DNA of 64,000 bases from Nitratireductor mangrovi (GCF_007922615.2 NZ_CP042301.2:124001-188000), one strand, 5' to 3'; shown: positions 18,748 through 29,363, counted from the first letter of the stretch. Notes: generated from the sequence alone by a model not told the origin. Program-made: numbers and translations.

Positions 18748-19728
18748 ATGACGAGCCGCGGCAGATACGAATGCCTGATCGATGCCGGGCTTTGGCCTTT
18801 CATCGACCGGACCTACGCGCTCTTCCCGGCCGCTGCCGAAGGGTTTCCGATCGAGTGGCAGCGTGCTGCGTACGATGCGATGTGTCAGGCGTTCCACGCC
18901 GGACGCCCGCCGGGCGTCAGGATCAGCGATCTGCGCTTCGGCGCTGCGCGGCGCACGGTGCCAGCGCGCCGCTACTCGATCGGCGGCACCGAGTCCAACG
19001 CCGTGGTCGTCTATTACCATGGTGGAGGTTTTGTCTTTGGCGGGCTCGACAGCCATGACGACATCTGCGCAGAACTCTGCGCGACAACGGGCTTCGATGT
19101 GGTGTCGGCCGACTACCGGCTGGCGCCTGAAGACCCGCACCCGGCGGCGTTCGAGGATGCGTTGGTCGTGTTCGATGCCGTGGCGGCGACCAGTCGTGGG
19201 CCGGTCCTGCTTTGTGGCGAAAGCGCGGGCGGCAACCTCGCCGCGGCCGTCGCGCACGCCGTTCGCTTCGGCAACCGTCGGCCCGCTGGCGTGATGCTGG
19301 TCTATCCGACGCTCGGCAGCGACCGAATGGCCGGTTCCTTCGTCGAACACGCGCACGCTCCGCTGCTCTCGGCCAGCGACGTTGATCGCTACGACAACCT
19401 GCGCAGCGGCGACGCCCCGCCGTTCGGAGACCCGTCATTCGCGCCGTTGTGTGATCAGGATTTTGCCGGCCTGCCGCCGACCGCCATCATCACCGCAGAA
19501 TGTGATCCCCTGTCCAGCGAGGGCCAAATCTACCGCGACCGCCTCTTGGCCGCCGGGGGACGCGGCTGGTGGCGCGAGGAGCCGCGCCTGGTCCACGGCT
19601 TTCTTCGCGCCCGCGCGATGGTGCCGCGGGCGGCCGAAGCCTTTTCGAGGATCGCGAGCGGGCTGACCGCCCTGGCACGAGGTGAGGAGCCCTTTGCCGG
19701 GGCGAGGCGTTGCCCGACCGCAGCTTGA
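18748..19728 (+). CDS. Alpha/beta hydrolase, hormone-sensitive-lipase (HSL) family esterase
   Basis: 326-aa esterase. It shows the HSL oxyanion motif HGGG (residues 91-94), the [16 protein letters not shown] segment and the nucleophile elbow GESAGG with S159. The acid appears in [12 protein letters not shown] and the histidine in LVHGFLRA. It lies 45 bp after the isochorismatase-fold gene on the same strand, so it probably belongs to the same operon and hydrolyses an ester or thioester there. Size and motif spacing match carboxylesterases of this family. Whether it acts on acrylate-, carnitine- or amide-type intermediates cannot be seen. Confidence 0.85.
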   Translation: MTSRGRYECLIDAGLWPFIDRTYALFPAAAEGFPIEWQRAAYDAMCQAFHAGRPPGVRISDLRFGAARRTVPARRYSIGGTESNAVVVYYHGGGFVFGGLDSHDDICAELCATTGFDVVSADYRLAPEDPHPAAFEDALVVFDAVAATSRGPVLLCGESAGGNLAAAVAHAVRFGNRRPAGVMLVYPTLGSDRMAGSFVEHAHAPLLSASDVDRYDNLRSGDAPPFGDPSFAPLCDQDFAGLPPTAIITAECDPLSSEGQIYRDRLLAAGGRGWWREEPRLVHGFLRARAMVPRAAEAFSRIASGLTALARGEEPFAGARRCPTAA

Positions 19729-19877
19729 GCATGTCACGATCACCGAACTTCGCACAAGAAATGCGGATTTTGGCACGCGGACCAGGCGCGTCTGATCGTA
19801 GGATTCCTTATCCGAAAAATGCCAGCGCGGCCGTCCGAGACCGAGGGCGAGGCCGGACAACCCCGGGAGAAGCGAGC

Positions 19878-21521
19878 ATGAAAAACGTGATGCTGACCAA
19901 ACGGCCCTTGCATCCGAAAGCCGAGCCGGTGGCAGAAGAATTCCGCCGCGGCGGCGTCAGCCGGCGCGAATACCTGGCGCTGATGGCCGGTCTCGGCGTG
20001 AGTGCGGCCGGTGCGCTGGGCCTCGGCGGACTCACGGTGGCGCCGGTGCGCGCCGCCGAGCCGAAACGCGGTGGTGTCCTTCGCGTTGCCATGAATATCA
20101 AGGGCTGGCGCGACCCGCGCACCTTCGACGGGGTCGAGATGGCGAACGTCGCGCGCCAGTGCAATGAATATCTTGTTCGCTGGAATACCGACTTCAGTTT
20201 CGAGCCGTGGTTGCTTGAAAGCTGGGAGGCGAGTGACGATGCGCGCACGCTGACGCTCAACGTCCGCCAGGGAGTCACATGGTCGAACGGCGATGCCTTC
20301 ACCGCCGATGACGTGATCCACAACCTGACCCGCTGGTGCGACGCCACGGCGGAAGGCAACTCTGTCGCCACGCGCATGGGCGCGCTCGTCGATCCCGCCA
20401 CGAAGAAGGCGGTCGAGGGAGCGATCGAGCGCGTCGACGACTTCACGGTGCGCCTCAACCTTCCCAAGCCCGACATATCTCTGATCGCCGGCATGGCCGA
20501 CTATCCGGCCCTGATCATGCACCGCAGCTATGACGGCGAGCAGGATCCGCTCAAGGCGCTGGCGATCACCACGGGACCGTGCGAACTCGTCGGCTGGGAT
20601 ACTGAGGTTTCTGCCGAGGTGCGGCGCAAGGAAACGCCTTGGTGGAGGGGGGACTTCCATCTGGATGGCATTCGCTGGACCGACTACGGCTCCGACCCCA
20701 ATCCGATGTTCTCGGCGTTCGAATCCGGCGAGATCGACACCAATCACGAGACCGCCGCCGACACGCTGGTCCAGGCCGAGGCGATCGGACTGGCGAGTTC
20801 CGAGATCGCCACCGGATCGACTATCGTGGCGCGCTTCAGCGCGGCTGCCGAGCCCTATGGCGACGCGCGGGTCAGGCGTGCCGCGCAACTCGCTGTAGAC
20901 AACAAGGTGATCCTGGCGATCGGCCTTGGCGGGCGCGGCTCCGAGGCCGAAAATCATCACGTTGGCCCGATGCATGTCGAATATGCCGATATCGGCCCGC
21001 ATGTCCGCGACATCGAGAAGGCAAAGGCGTTGCTTGCCGAAGCCGGCAAGGGGGACCATGAATTCGAGCTGATTTCGGTCGATGTCGACTGGCAGAAGGC
21101 GACGGCGGACGCCATCGCCGGCCAGTTGCGCGATGCCGGTCTCAACGTGAAACGGACCGTGCTGCCGGCGGCGACCTTCTGGAACGACTGGACCAAATAC
21201 CCGTTCTCGTGCACGGAGTGGCTGGGCCGTCCTTTCGGTGTTCAGGTCCTGGCGCTAGCCTACAAGTCCGGCGTGGCCTGGAACGAGAGCGGTTATTCCG
21301 ATCCCGAATTCGACAGCCTGCTCGACGAGGCGCTGGCCACGCCTGAACCCGGCGCGCGTCGCGAGATCATGGCGAAGATCGAGCAGAACCTGCGTGATTC
21401 AGGCATCATCATCCAGCCTTACTGGCGCTCGGTCTACCGCACCTATCGCGAGGGCGTGATGGGGATCGAGCAGCACCAGTCCCTCGAACAGCATTTCGAC
21501 AAGGTCTGGCTCGAAAGCTGA
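19878..21521 (+). CDS. Family-5 ABC substrate-binding protein (DppA/OppA-like) with Tat signal
   Basis: 547-aa extracytoplasmic binding protein. The N-terminus has a twin-arginine signal ([13 protein letters not shown], hydrophobic stretch, cleavage near VRAA). The body is SBP_bac_5: [37 protein letters not shown] and a C-terminal [22 protein letters not shown] precedes ATG 19878; the longer upstream frame has no translation signal. No permease or ATPase genes follow, so it must use a transporter encoded elsewhere; the DppD/DppF-like ATPases at 1-1507 are a candidate. It lies about 150 bp after the esterase and may share its transcript. Confidence 0.87.
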   Translation: MKNVMLTKRPLHPKAEPVAEEFRRGGVSRREYLALMAGLGVSAAGALGLGGLTVAPVRAAEPKRGGVLRVAMNIKGWRDPRTFDGVEMANVARQCNEYLVRWNTDFSFEPWLLESWEASDDARTLTLNVRQGVTWSNGDAFTADDVIHNLTRWCDATAEGNSVATRMGALVDPATKKAVEGAIERVDDFTVRLNLPKPDISLIAGMADYPALIMHRSYDGEQDPLKALAITTGPCELVGWDTEVSAEVRRKETPWWRGDFHLDGIRWTDYGSDPNPMFSAFESGEIDTNHETAADTLVQAEAIGLASSEIATGSTIVARFSAAAEPYGDARVRRAAQLAVDNKVILAIGLGGRGSEAENHHVGPMHVEYADIGPHVRDIEKAKALLAEAGKGDHEFELISVDVDWQKATADAIAGQLRDAGLNVKRTVLPAATFWNDWTKYPFSCTEWLGRPFGVQVLALAYKSGVAWNESGYSDPEFDSLLDEALATPEPGARREIMAKIEQNLRDSGIIIQPYWRSVYRTYREGVMGIEQHQSLEQHFDKVWLES

Positions 21522-21682
21522 GCCCTGGGTATTCTCCTCCTGGCGGTACAGGCGTCGTGGCCGATACCCGCGGCCCCGGATTGGCTGCGAGCTGCTGTAG
21601 TTGACTCCAGTCCCTTCGGGGGAGGCGAGGCGGGTTGACACCGTTGCCCGCGTGGGGGCAGTCATGGTCATCGGCGGTGCCG

Positions 21683-21913
21683 ATGAACCTTGAGCAGGCT
21701 GGAGATGGATTTTTGAACCCGGGCAAGAGCTCCAATGTCACGCCGCTCAAGCCGCGCACGAAATGCCCCGAATGCGGCAAGCTGTCGACAAGAGCCGATT
21801 ACCCGTTCTGCTCGCCGCGCTGCAAGGATGTCGACCTCAACCGCTGGCTTTCGGGCCGCTACGTGATCCCCGGCGAGCCGGCCGACAACGTCACCTCCGA
21901 AGACGACGGCTAA
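21683..21913 (+). CDS. yacG: DNA gyrase inhibitor YacG (zinc-binding)
   Basis: Small zinc protein of 76 aa from ATG 21683. The four zinc cysteines are in CPECGK and CSPRCKDVD, followed by the diagnostic [15 protein letters not shown]. YacG binds GyrB and inhibits gyrase in Escherichia coli. The start is uncertain: TTG at 21713 has GGAG at good spacing and would give a 66-aa protein, while an even longer frame exists from TTG 21635. The N-terminal extension before the zinc motif is not conserved in the family. It stands alone here, downstream of the family-5 binding protein and convergent with the MAPEG gene. Confidence 0.85.
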   Translation: MNLEQAGDGFLNPGKSSNVTPLKPRTKCPECGKLSTRADYPFCSPRCKDVDLNRWLSGRYVIPGEPADNVTSEDDG

Positions 21914-22009
21914 GGCCGTTCACCGTCTCAGAACGAGCGTCGAACAGCTCATTTTCCGCGCAATTACGGACGGCGAACCGGGTTCCGTATGTCCTGGAAT
22001 TGCTCTCGC

Positions 22010-22429
22010 CTACACAAGCCCGGCAAGATGCAGGGCGAGCCAGAACCACATCAGGGCCAGGCTGACGAAACCGATCACGAAGACCGGCCGCCGGTGGCGG
22101 ATGCGATTGGTCGTGACGTGGATCGCCGCATGAACATAGCGTGACGCCACGAAGAGCCAGGCGAGCGCGATGGCGGGCCATGTCGCGGCTCCTGTCACAA
22201 ACAGCGCGACGCACGCGGAATGGAACAGGACCGGGAGCTCGAACTGGTTGGCCAGGTTGTTTCGAACGAAGCGGCTTTCAGGTGGCTCGACCTCGTTCTC
22301 GCGGAACTGGCCCGCTGTCGCGGTCCCGGCCTTGATCGCGGCGATCCGCCGGCGTGATATGAGCGCATAGACGGCGTAGACCAGTGCAACATGCGCGATC
22401 ATCGGCCAGAAGATGGCGGTGGAGTTCAT
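22010..22429 (-). CDS. MAPEG-family membrane protein
   Basis: 139-aa integral membrane protein with about four hydrophobic helices and the MAPEG motif FRENEVEPPESRFVRNNLANQFELPVLFH (cited in part). The C-terminal VASRYVHAAIHVTTNRIRHR also fits. Eukaryotic members handle eicosanoid and glutathione metabolism; bacterial members are mostly uncharacterised, some with glutathione transferase activity. It is 23 bp upstream of the FkbM methyltransferase gene's end on the same strand, without clear functional linkage. Confidence 0.85.
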   Translation of the reverse strand: MNSTAIFWPMIAHVALVYAVYALISRRRIAAIKAGTATAGQFRENEVEPPESRFVRNNLANQFELPVLFHSACVALFVTGAATWPAIALAWLFVASRYVHAAIHVTTNRIRHRRPVFVIGFVSLALMWFWLALHLAGLV

Positions 22430-22452
22430 GGCGTCGGTCCGGGTTGGAGCGT

Positions 22453-23178
22453 CTAGTTCGTCTTGCGCGGCTGGAAGACAACGTTGCGGGTGCTGAAAGA
22501 GCCGCCAGCGTGAAGGTAATCGACGGCATCCTGCCAGCTGCCATCATTGGCCAGCAATCGCGCTTCGTAGCCATATTGGCTGCAGATCGCCTCGATCTTC
22601 TCGATCGGCTGCGAATAGTAGCCGGCCAGGATCTCGATCAGCAGAGTGGGTCGCTCGCGGGCAATGGTTTCCGCCGCGCCTGCGAGGACGTCCATCTCGG
22701 TGCCTTCGACGTCGATCTTGATGAAATTCAGTCGACCGAGGCCCAGATCGTCGAGCCGGCGTACGTCCACCTCTTGGATACGTGACGGCCCGGCATCCTC
22801 GGCATCCCACAGGCTGGCGCTCAGGTGCCGCTCGTTTCCGGACGGCGAGATCGGTATCCGGAGCTTGCCGGACGCGTTTTCCCTGCCGAGCGCCAGTTGG
22901 CGCAATTCCACGTTCGGCGGAAGCTTGCGGCGCGAAAACGCGATCAGATCGCCATTGGGCTCGAAGGCAATGACCTTCTCGCAGAGCCTGGAAAGCGCGT
23001 AGCTGTAGACACCACGATTGCACCCGACATCAACGGCGAGGGCGGAACCGGGTGGAACGAGGTCGCTCAGCACCGCGAGTTCGGGCTCGCCCTTGCGAAT
23101 GTCCGCCCACACCTTGTGCCGGTAGTAGATAGCACCGGGAATGTAGAACCTGATCCTGTCCTGAACTGGAAGCGTCAC
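22453..23178 (-). CDS. FkbM-family methyltransferase
   Basis: 241-aa SAM-dependent methyltransferase. The SAM-binding motif is AVDVGCNRGVYSYALSRL, followed by VIAFEPNGDLIAFSRRKL, the acidic-loop region EVDVRRLDDLGL and the FkbM-type FIKIDVEGTEMDVLAGA. The start codon is GTG 23178 with GGAGCAGGG upstream. FkbM proteins often O-methylate sugars of exopolysaccharide or LPS, but no glycan genes lie nearby, so the acceptor is unknown. It is followed by the MAPEG gene and preceded by about 100 bp of non-coding sequence before the guaB end. Confidence 0.85.
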   Translation of the reverse strand: MTLPVQDRIRFYIPGAIYYRHKVWADIRKGEPELAVLSDLVPPGSALAVDVGCNRGVYSYALSRLCEKVIAFEPNGDLIAFSRRKLPPNVELRQLALGRENASGKLRIPISPSGNERHLSASLWDAEDAGPSRIQEVDVRRLDDLGLGRLNFIKIDVEGTEMDVLAGAAETIARERPTLLIEILAGYYSQPIEKIEAICSQYGYEARLLANDGSWQDAVDYLHAGGSFSTRNVVFQPRKTN

Positions 23179-23280
23179 GCCCTGCTCCGAAACCCACCCT
23201 TCGATGCCGCCAAACTAGCGCCAAGCCGTCGACATTGACAACGGACCCAGCGATTCACGCCCGGGAACACGCGTGGGCCC

Positions 23281-24777
23281 CTATCCGGTATAGTTGGGGC
23301 TTTCGCGGGTGATGGTGATGTCGTGCGGGTGGCTCTCCCGCAGGCCGGCTCCCGAGATGCGCACGAAGGTGGCGCGGCGTCTCAGGTCGTCGAGGTTCGC
23401 TGCACCGACATAACCCATCGCCGCCTTCAGGCCGCCGACAAGCTGATGCAGCACCCCGCTGACCGGCCCCTTGTAGGGCACCTGGCCCTCGATCCCCTCC
23501 GGTACCAGTTTCAGCGTGTCGCGCACCTCGGCCTGGAAATAGCGGTCGGCCGAGCCGCGCGCCATCGCGCCGACCGACCCCATGCCGCGATATGCCTTGT
23601 AGGACCGGCCCTGATGCAGATAGACCTCGCCGGGGCTCTCATCGGTGCCTGCCAGAAGCGAGCCGACCATGGCCGCGGCGGCGCCGGCGGCTAGCGCCTT
23701 GGCAAGGTCGCCGGAATATTTGATGCCGCCATCGGCGATGACGCCGATGCCGGATTTGTCGGCTTCCTCGGCCGCCGCCATGATCGCGGAAAGCTGGGGC
23801 ACGCCGACGCCTGCGACCACACGCGTGGTGCAGATGGAACCCGGACCGATCCCGATCTTCACCGCATCGGCGCCCGCGTCGATCAGCGCCTTCGTCCCTT
23901 CCGCGGTGGCGACGTTGCCGGCGATGATGCGCACCGAGTTCGACAGTTTCTTCGCGCGCGCCACGGCGTCGAGCACGCGCTGCGAATGACCGTGCGCGGT
24001 GTCGATCACCAGGAGGTCGACGCCTGCGTCGATCAGCCGTTCGGCACGTTCGAACCCGTCGTCGCCGACGCTGGTGGCGGCCGCGGCGCGCAACCGGCCC
24101 TGTGCATCCTTGGACGCGTGCGGATTGAGCTGCGATTTCTCGATGTCCTTCACGGTGATCAGCCCGATGCACCGCCCCTGATCATCGACGACGAGCAGCT
24201 TCTCGATTCGACGCTGGTGAAGCAGTCGCTTGGCTTCCTGCTGGTCGACGCCGTCCTTCACGGTGACGAGGTTGTCGCGTGTCATCAGTTCCGCGACCTT
24301 CTGGTCGGGGTCCGATGCGAAGCGCACGTCGCGATTGGTGAGAATGCCGGCAAGCCGCCCGACGGTTTGTCCGCCCACGCCGCCATTCTCGACCACGGGA
24401 ATGCCCGAAATGCCATGGGCGCGCATCAGCGCCTGGGCATCGGCCAGTGTTGCGTCGGGTCCGATCGTCACCGGGTTGATCACCATGCCGGATTCGAACT
24501 TCTTGACCTGGCGGACCTCTTCGGCCTGCTGCTCGGGCGTCAGGTTGCGGTGAACGACCCCAATGCCGCCCGCCTGAGCCATTGCGATGGCGAGCCGCGA
24601 CTCGGTCACGGTGTCCATGGCCGCCGACAGGATCGGGATGTTGAGTTCGATGTCACCTGCGATGCGCGTGCGCACATCGGTCTGCCCCGGCAGCACCTCG
24701 GAATGTGCCGGTTGCAAAAGCACGTCGTCGAAGGTCAGCGCTTCGGCGCCGGTCGCGCTCTCGATGATTTTTGCCAT
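23281..24777 (-). CDS. guaB: Inosine-5'-monophosphate dehydrogenase
   Basis: Cytosolic enzyme oxidising IMP to XMP with NAD, the committed step of GMP synthesis; 498 aa. The catalytic loop [20 protein letters not shown] carries the active cysteine, and the flap region is [20 protein letters not shown]. Two CBS domains are inserted at about residues 95-210. The ATG at 24777 is favoured over ATG 24783 because AAGGA is spaced 6 bp from the former and touches the latter. guaA, the next enzyme, is in this window at 58370 but not linked. No riboswitch was recognised upstream. Confidence 0.96.
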   Translation of the reverse strand: MAKIIESATGAEALTFDDVLLQPAHSEVLPGQTDVRTRIAGDIELNIPILSAAMDTVTESRLAIAMAQAGGIGVVHRNLTPEQQAEEVRQVKKFESGMVINPVTIGPDATLADAQALMRAHGISGIPVVENGGVGGQTVGRLAGILTNRDVRFASDPDQKVAELMTRDNLVTVKDGVDQQEAKRLLHQRRIEKLLVVDDQGRCIGLITVKDIEKSQLNPHASKDAQGRLRAAAATSVGDDGFERAERLIDAGVDLLVIDTAHGHSQRVLDAVARAKKLSNSVRIIAGNVATAEGTKALIDAGADAVKIGIGPGSICTTRVVAGVGVPQLSAIMAAAEEADKSGIGVIADGGIKYSGDLAKALAAGAAAAMVGSLLAGTDESPGEVYLHQGRSYKAYRGMGSVGAMARGSADRYFQAEVRDTLKLVPEGIEGQVPYKGPVSGVLHQLVGGLKAAMGYVGAANLDDLRRRATFVRISGAGLRESHPHDITITRESPNYTG

Positions 24778-25006
24778 TGCCATTCCTTGACCGATGAAAG
24801 CGGGAATGGAGGAGCCGCCGCGTGCCGTTCCGGCCGCGCCGATTCGTTCGTTCCCTTAAGGATTGGCGCTGGCTGGTACCACGTAAACATGACGATGAAA
24901 AGAAGCCGCGAAGGCCCTTGCACCGCAAAGTCCGCGCTTGCCGTCATGGCTGTTGCGGTCCAAGATTTTGCCGGAGCAGGAGCGGTTGGCCGAAAGTCGT
25001 CTTTCG

Positions 25007-26107
25007 ATGAACGATACAGCACAGGGCTGGGGCGAAAGTGTCCGCATGCAACGTGAGCCGTTTGTCTTCACGGGTACGGCGCGCGAGTATTTCGGTATCT
25101 GGATCGTCAACATCCTGCTGACGCTGCTGACGCTGGGCGTCTATTCGGCCTGGGCCAAGGTGCGTCGGATGCGCTATTTCCATGGCAGCACCAGATTGGG
25201 CGACGCGAGCTTCGAATATCATGCCCGGCCAGTGCAGATACTCATTGGGCGCATCGTCGCCCTGGCGGTGATTGCCGGTTACAACCTGGCCCTCAATTTC
25301 TTTCCGGCTGCCAGCCTGTTGCTCGGCATCGTGCTGGTAGCGGCACTTCCATATCTCGTGATGCGCGGGCTGCGCTTCCGGGCCCGCGTGACCAGCTACC
25401 GCAACGTCCGCTTCGACTTCGAGGGCGGCTATTGGGGCGCTTTTCTGGCCTATGTGCTGGGTGGCATACTCACCTGGAGTACGCTCGGCGTGCTCGCCCC
25501 GCTGGCGTCGCGCTGGATATGGAGCTACACGCTCGGCAACCTGACCTATGGCGGTCGGCCGATCGATTGCGACCCGCGGCTGGAGAAGCTGTTCGGGCAG
25601 TGGTGGCTACCGGCGATCCTGTTTGCCGGCGGCATCGGCCTGTTCCTGACCGGATCGATTGCACTCGGTTATGTCTACGGGCCGCAACTGGCCGAACTGG
25701 TCGGCGGCGGCGGCGGCGTGGGCACGCTGACTGCGGGTATTCTGGCGCTGATCTATGTCGGCCTGCTGCCGCTGGTGCTGCTCTATGTCACCGTCGGCCT
25801 GCTCTACCATGCCGGCTCGCGCAACGTTGCCTTCGAAGAGACCGTGATCGACGGCCAGCATGCGCTCGCCTCGTCGATCAATCGCTGGCGCTACACATGG
25901 ATTGCGATCAGCAATTTCGCCGCGACGGTCGCCTCGCTCGGACTGCTCAGGCCGTGGGCGGCCGTTCGCATGGCACACTACCTGGCGGCCTGCACAGCGC
26001 TGGATACGGTCGGCTCGCTCGACGAATATGTCGATACGGTGGAACACGAAGGCGCGGCCGTGGGCCAGGAATACATGGACGTGGAGGGGCTCGATTTTGG
26101 CTTCTGA
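25007..26107 (+). CDS. DUF898 (YjgN-type) integral membrane protein
   Basis: 366-aa membrane protein with about six hydrophobic segments and repeated DUF898 cues: FTGTAREYFGIWIVNILLT, LGVYSAWAKVRRMRYFHGST and, in the second half, YTWIAISNFAATVASLGLLRPWAAVRMAHYL. Start ATG 25007 was chosen at the end of a promoter-like region; ATG 25046 directly before the conserved domain is an alternative. Its 3' end overlaps the M48 peptidase gene by 11 nt, so the pair is translationally coupled. Function of DUF898 is unknown; coupling to a membrane protease hints at membrane or envelope quality control. Confidence 0.85.
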   Translation: MNDTAQGWGESVRMQREPFVFTGTAREYFGIWIVNILLTLLTLGVYSAWAKVRRMRYFHGSTRLGDASFEYHARPVQILIGRIVALAVIAGYNLALNFFPAASLLLGIVLVAALPYLVMRGLRFRARVTSYRNVRFDFEGGYWGAFLAYVLGGILTWSTLGVLAPLASRWIWSYTLGNLTYGGRPIDCDPRLEKLFGQWWLPAILFAGGIGLFLTGSIALGYVYGPQLAELVGGGGGVGTLTAGILALIYVGLLPLVLLYVTVGLLYHAGSRNVAFEETVIDGQHALASSINRWRYTWIAISNFAATVASLGLLRPWAAVRMAHYLAACTALDTVGSLDEYVDTVEHEGAAVGQEYMDVEGLDFGF

Positions 26108-27170
26108 CCCGGAACTGGAAGGCAAGTGGCACGCTCCGCGGTCTGGACGCGACGTTGCTGCGCGGCTTGTGCGGAGCGCCGACGGAAACGTGAGCGTTGC
26201 CGATGTGGAGAGCGGCGGGGAACTCGTGTCGGCCGCCTCTGCTCAGATCAGGATATCGCGTCGGGTCGGATCCGTACCGAGACGCATCTTCTTCCCCGAC
26301 CAGAGCATGTTCGTGACGCGCGACAATGACGGGGTCGACCGGCTTCTCGGTGCGTCAGTCGGCCGGGGCACGAAATGGCTTGTCGAGATGGAGCGCTTCC
26401 GGCCACGTCTGGCAATCGCAGTGGCACTGATCGCCGTGCTTGCGTTTGCCGTCTATCGCTATGCGGTGCCGGTCCTGGTCGAGGTGGCCATTGCCGTAAC
26501 ACCAGACGTCGTGCCCGGGCTGATGAGCAGTGGTGCACTCGCCACGCTCGATGAGGCGGTGCTCTCTGAAAGCGAGCTCGATGCAGAGCGGCAACAGGAA
26601 ATAACGAACGGGTTCAAGGCCCTGGCGGCACATGCGCCGCGCGGGAGCGACGGCTACACGCTGTATTTCCGCAAGGGCGGCGCGATCGGACCCAACGCTC
26701 TGGCGCTTCCGGACGGCACGATCATCATCACCGACGAACTGATAATACTTGCCGGCGATGACGATGACTCGATCTACGGCGTGCTCGGGCACGAGATCGG
26801 CCATGTCGCGGACGAACACAGCCTGCGGCGGCTTTATCGCGCGGCCGGGATCACCGGTCTGATCATTCTGATCGGCGGCGACATCGGCAGCGGCGTCGAG
26901 GATGTTCTGATCCAGGGATCGGCGTTGCTCTCCCTTTCCTATTCGCGTGATCAGGAGCGTGATGCCGACCGCTACAGTATCGAGATCATGCACCGTGCTG
27001 GCCGCGATCCGGAGGCGATCGCGCGCTTCTTCGAGGTGATGCGCGACCGGTTCGGCGATACCGGCAAGGGCGCTATCTTGACCACCCACCCGGCCACCTC
27101 GGAGCGGATCGAGGAAGCTAGGCGCTATGCCCGGGAAATCACCGCTACGGCAAAGGGCGGCGACGGATAG
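26097..27170 (+). CDS. M48-family membrane zinc metallopeptidase
   Basis: 357-aa peptidase starting at TTG 26097, which lies inside the DUF898 gene and has GGAGGGG about 8 bp upstream. Residues about 1-100 form a soluble domain, 104-124 a membrane segment, and 145-350 the Peptidase_M48 domain. The zinc motif HEIGH is at 232-236 and the third ligand is probably E287 in YSRDQERDADRYS. The C-terminal TTHPATSERIEEAR is typical of the BepA/LoiP-like group. The leading domain, with a membrane segment before the catalytic part, suggests an N-in topology with the catalytic domain outside the cytoplasm, inferred only. It forms an operon with the DUF898 gene. Confidence 0.87.
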   Translation: MASDPELEGKWHAPRSGRDVAARLVRSADGNVSVADVESGGELVSAASAQIRISRRVGSVPRRIFFPDQSMFVTRDNDGVDRLLGASVGRGTKWLVEMERFRPRLAIAVALIAVLAFAVYRYAVPVLVEVAIAVTPDVVPGLMSSGALATLDEAVLSESELDAERQQEITNGFKALAAHAPRGSDGYTLYFRKGGAIGPNALALPDGTIIITDELIILAGDDDDSIYGVLGHEIGHVADEHSLRRLYRAAGITGLIILIGGDIGSGVEDVLIQGSALLSLSYSRDQERDADRYSIEIMHRAGRDPEAIARFFEVMRDRFGDTGKGAILTTHPATSERIEEARRYAREITATAKGGDG

Positions 27171-27204
27171 GCCTGGCCGAACCGTTCCATGGCGACAAGC
27201 CGCG

Positions 27205-28674
27205 ATGGACATGCTAGGCGCCCGGCAAAGGATTCCACGGACAAAGAATTTGAACCGCATCGTCCCGCTGGTGCTCGCTGTAGCCCTGTTCATGGAGCAC
27301 CTCGATTCCACCGTCATCGCGACATCTCTTCCGGCCATCGCCTCCGATATCGGCACAAGCCCTGTCGCGCTGAAGCTGGCCCTCACCGCCTATCTCGTCT
27401 CGGTTGCGATCTTCATTCCGGTCAGCGCATGGATGGCCGACCGTTTCGGGGCACGGCGCGTGTTCTGCGCGGCGATCGGCGTGTTCGTGGTGGGCTCGAT
27501 CGCTTGTGCCTTGGCCAATTCGCTTGCCGGCTTTGTCGGCGCGCGCTTCCTGCAGGGCATGGGCGGCGCGATGATGACGCCTGTGGCGAGGCTGCTCCTG
27601 GTGCGGGCGACCGCGCGTAGCGAGCTCGTCGGCGCGATGGCCTGGCTGACTGTTCCGGCGTTGGTCGGGCCGCTCCTGGGTCCGCCGCTGGGCGGCTTCA
27701 TAACCACCTATTTCAGCTGGCACTGGATCTTCCTGATCAATGTGCCGATCGGACTTGCCGGCATCGTGGCGGCGATGTTCCTGCTGCCCGAGTTCGGCGA
27801 CGCTGAAGCGACACCGATCGACTTTCGCGGTTTTGTCCTTTCGGGGCTGGCCGCCGCCGGCATCGTCTTCGGGCTTTCGGTCGTCAGCCTTCCGGCGCTG
27901 CCGCCGGTCGTCGGGGTCGTCACGCTGGCGATCGGCGTCATCTGCACGATGCTTTATGTCCGCCATGCCCGGCGGGCGGAGCGGCCGATCCTCGATCTGG
28001 GTCTGTTTTCGCAGCCGACCTTCCGCGCCGCGATCGCCGGCGGTTCGGTGTTCAGGATCGGCGCCGGCGCGACGCCCTTTCTGCTGCCGCTGATGTTCCA
28101 GCTCGGCTTCGGCATGACACCGTTTCAGTCCGGCATGCTGACCTTTGCCGGCGCCTTCGGGGCGATCGGCATGAAATTCTTCGCGCAGGGCACTTTGAGG
28201 CGGGGCGGGTTCCGGACGGTACTCGTGCTTGCCGCCGTTGGCGGCGGCTTCCTGATCGGGCTCTGCGGCCTGTTTTCATCCGGTACCCCGGCCTGGGCGA
28301 TCATCGCGGTGCTGGTTGCCGGCGGCTTTCTGCGTTCTCTGTTCTTCACCTCGGTGAACGCATTGGTCTTTGCCGACCTCTCCGATGCCGAGGCCAGTCA
28401 GGCGACTGCCATCGCGGCGGTGACCCAACAGGTGAGCATCGCGCTCGGGGTTGCCTTTGCCGGCGCGATCCTCGAGGTCGTCACCTTCTTCAACGACGGG
28501 ATGCTGGACAGCGGCGCCTTCTCGATCGCGCTCTACATGGTCGCGTCCGCTGCCGCGCTGGCGGCACTGCCGTTCCTGGCACTCCACCCGGCGGCCGGCA
28601 GCACGGTTTCGGGTCATCGCATGGCCGGCGCCAACGCGCGCACCCAGGTCGTGCCGCCGCGTCAAGGGTCTTGA
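27205..28674 (+). CDS. MFS drug-efflux transporter, DHA2/EmrB family
   Basis: 489-aa proton-coupled exporter with about 14 hydrophobic segments. Motif cues are [18 protein letters not shown] in helix 1, the loop [21 protein letters not shown]-like [19 protein letters not shown] and the antiporter-type [14 protein letters not shown]. Start ATG 27205 is the last methionine before helix 1; no strong ribosome site is visible. The 3' end overlaps the convergent rlmE gene by 13 nt. Substrates cannot be told from sequence; no regulator is adjacent. Confidence 0.88.
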   Translation: MDMLGARQRIPRTKNLNRIVPLVLAVALFMEHLDSTVIATSLPAIASDIGTSPVALKLALTAYLVSVAIFIPVSAWMADRFGARRVFCAAIGVFVVGSIACALANSLAGFVGARFLQGMGGAMMTPVARLLLVRATARSELVGAMAWLTVPALVGPLLGPPLGGFITTYFSWHWIFLINVPIGLAGIVAAMFLLPEFGDAEATPIDFRGFVLSGLAAAGIVFGLSVVSLPALPPVVGVVTLAIGVICTMLYVRHARRAERPILDLGLFSQPTFRAAIAGGSVFRIGAGATPFLLPLMFQLGFGMTPFQSGMLTFAGAFGAIGMKFFAQGTLRRGGFRTVLVLAAVGGGFLIGLCGLFSSGTPAWAIIAVLVAGGFLRSLFFTSVNALVFADLSDAEASQATAIAAVTQQVSIALGVAFAGAILEVVTFFNDGMLDSGAFSIALYMVASAAALAALPFLALHPAAGSTVSGHRMAGANARTQVVPPRQGS

Positions 28675-29363
28675 TCAGGCCGGCCCTTGAAGCCCTTCGC
28701 CAACAGATAGAGCTCGACCGATTCGTCGCGCGAGGCCGGCGGCTTGACGTGGTGGACGCTCGCGAAGTTCTGCTTCAGCATCGTCAGCAACGCGTTTTCC
28801 GTCCCCCCCTGAAAAGTCTTGGCCAGGAAATGTCCGCCGGGCCGCAGCACCTTGACGGCAAAGTCGGCCGCCACCTCGCAAAGATGCATCGTACGGATGT
28901 GGTCGGTGCGTTTGTGCCCTGTGGTCGGTGCCGCCATGTCGGACAGAACCACGTCGGGTGCGCTGCCCAGCGCCTTTAGCAGGCGGGCCGGCGCGTCGTC
29001 GTCGAGGAAGTCCATCTCCAGTATCGTGACGCCGGCGATGGGGTCGACGCCGAGATAGTCGATCGCCACCACGCCGGGAGCGTCGGGCTCGGAGCCGGTG
29101 CGGGCCGCGGCGACCTGCGACCATCCGCCAGGTGCCGCGCCGAGATCGATGACCTTGGCTCCGGGCTTCAGAAGCTTGTGACGGTCGTCGATCTCGATCA
29201 GCTTGTAGGCGGCCCGCGAGCGATAACCCTCGGCCTTGGAACGATGCACGTATGGATCGTTGAGGTGGCGCTCGAGCCAGCGGCGCGAGGAAGCCTTGAG
29301 CCCGCTCTTGCGCTTGATCCGGGCCTTGAGCGCACGGCCGCCGGTCTTGCCCGGCTTCTTCAC
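28662..29363 (-). CDS. rlmE: 23S rRNA (uridine-2'-O) methyltransferase RlmE (FtsJ/RrmJ)
   Basis: 233-aa FtsJ-family enzyme that 2'-O-methylates the A-loop uridine of 23S rRNA. The SAM motif [16 protein letters not shown], the [13 protein letters not shown] segment with the catalytic aspartate, and [16 protein letters not shown] with the catalytic lysine are present. The N-terminal extension of about 25 basic residues is common in rhizobia. The start is GTG 29363 overlapping the stop of the Ppx/GppA gene (GTGA), an arrangement I expect to be conserved. It overlaps the convergent MFS gene by 13 nt. Confidence 0.93.
   Translation of the reverse strand: MKKPGKTGGRALKARIKRKSGLKASSRRWLERHLNDPYVHRSKAEGYRSRAAYKLIEIDDRHKLLKPGAKVIDLGAAPGGWSQVAAARTGSEPDAPGVVAIDYLGVDPIAGVTILEMDFLDDDAPARLLKALGSAPDVVLSDMAAPTTGHKRTDHIRTMHLCEVAADFAVKVLRPGGHFLAKTFQGGTENALLTMLKQNFASVHHVKPPASRDESVELYLLAKGFKGRPDQDP

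Noticed and set aside
21522-21682. Possible tRNA or small RNA between the family-5 binding protein and yacG
   Set aside because: GC-rich with short repeats but no cloverleaf or terminator that I could draw.
24778-25006. Riboswitch upstream of guaB
   Set aside because: No conserved purine-aptamer junction bases or paired arms were recognisable.
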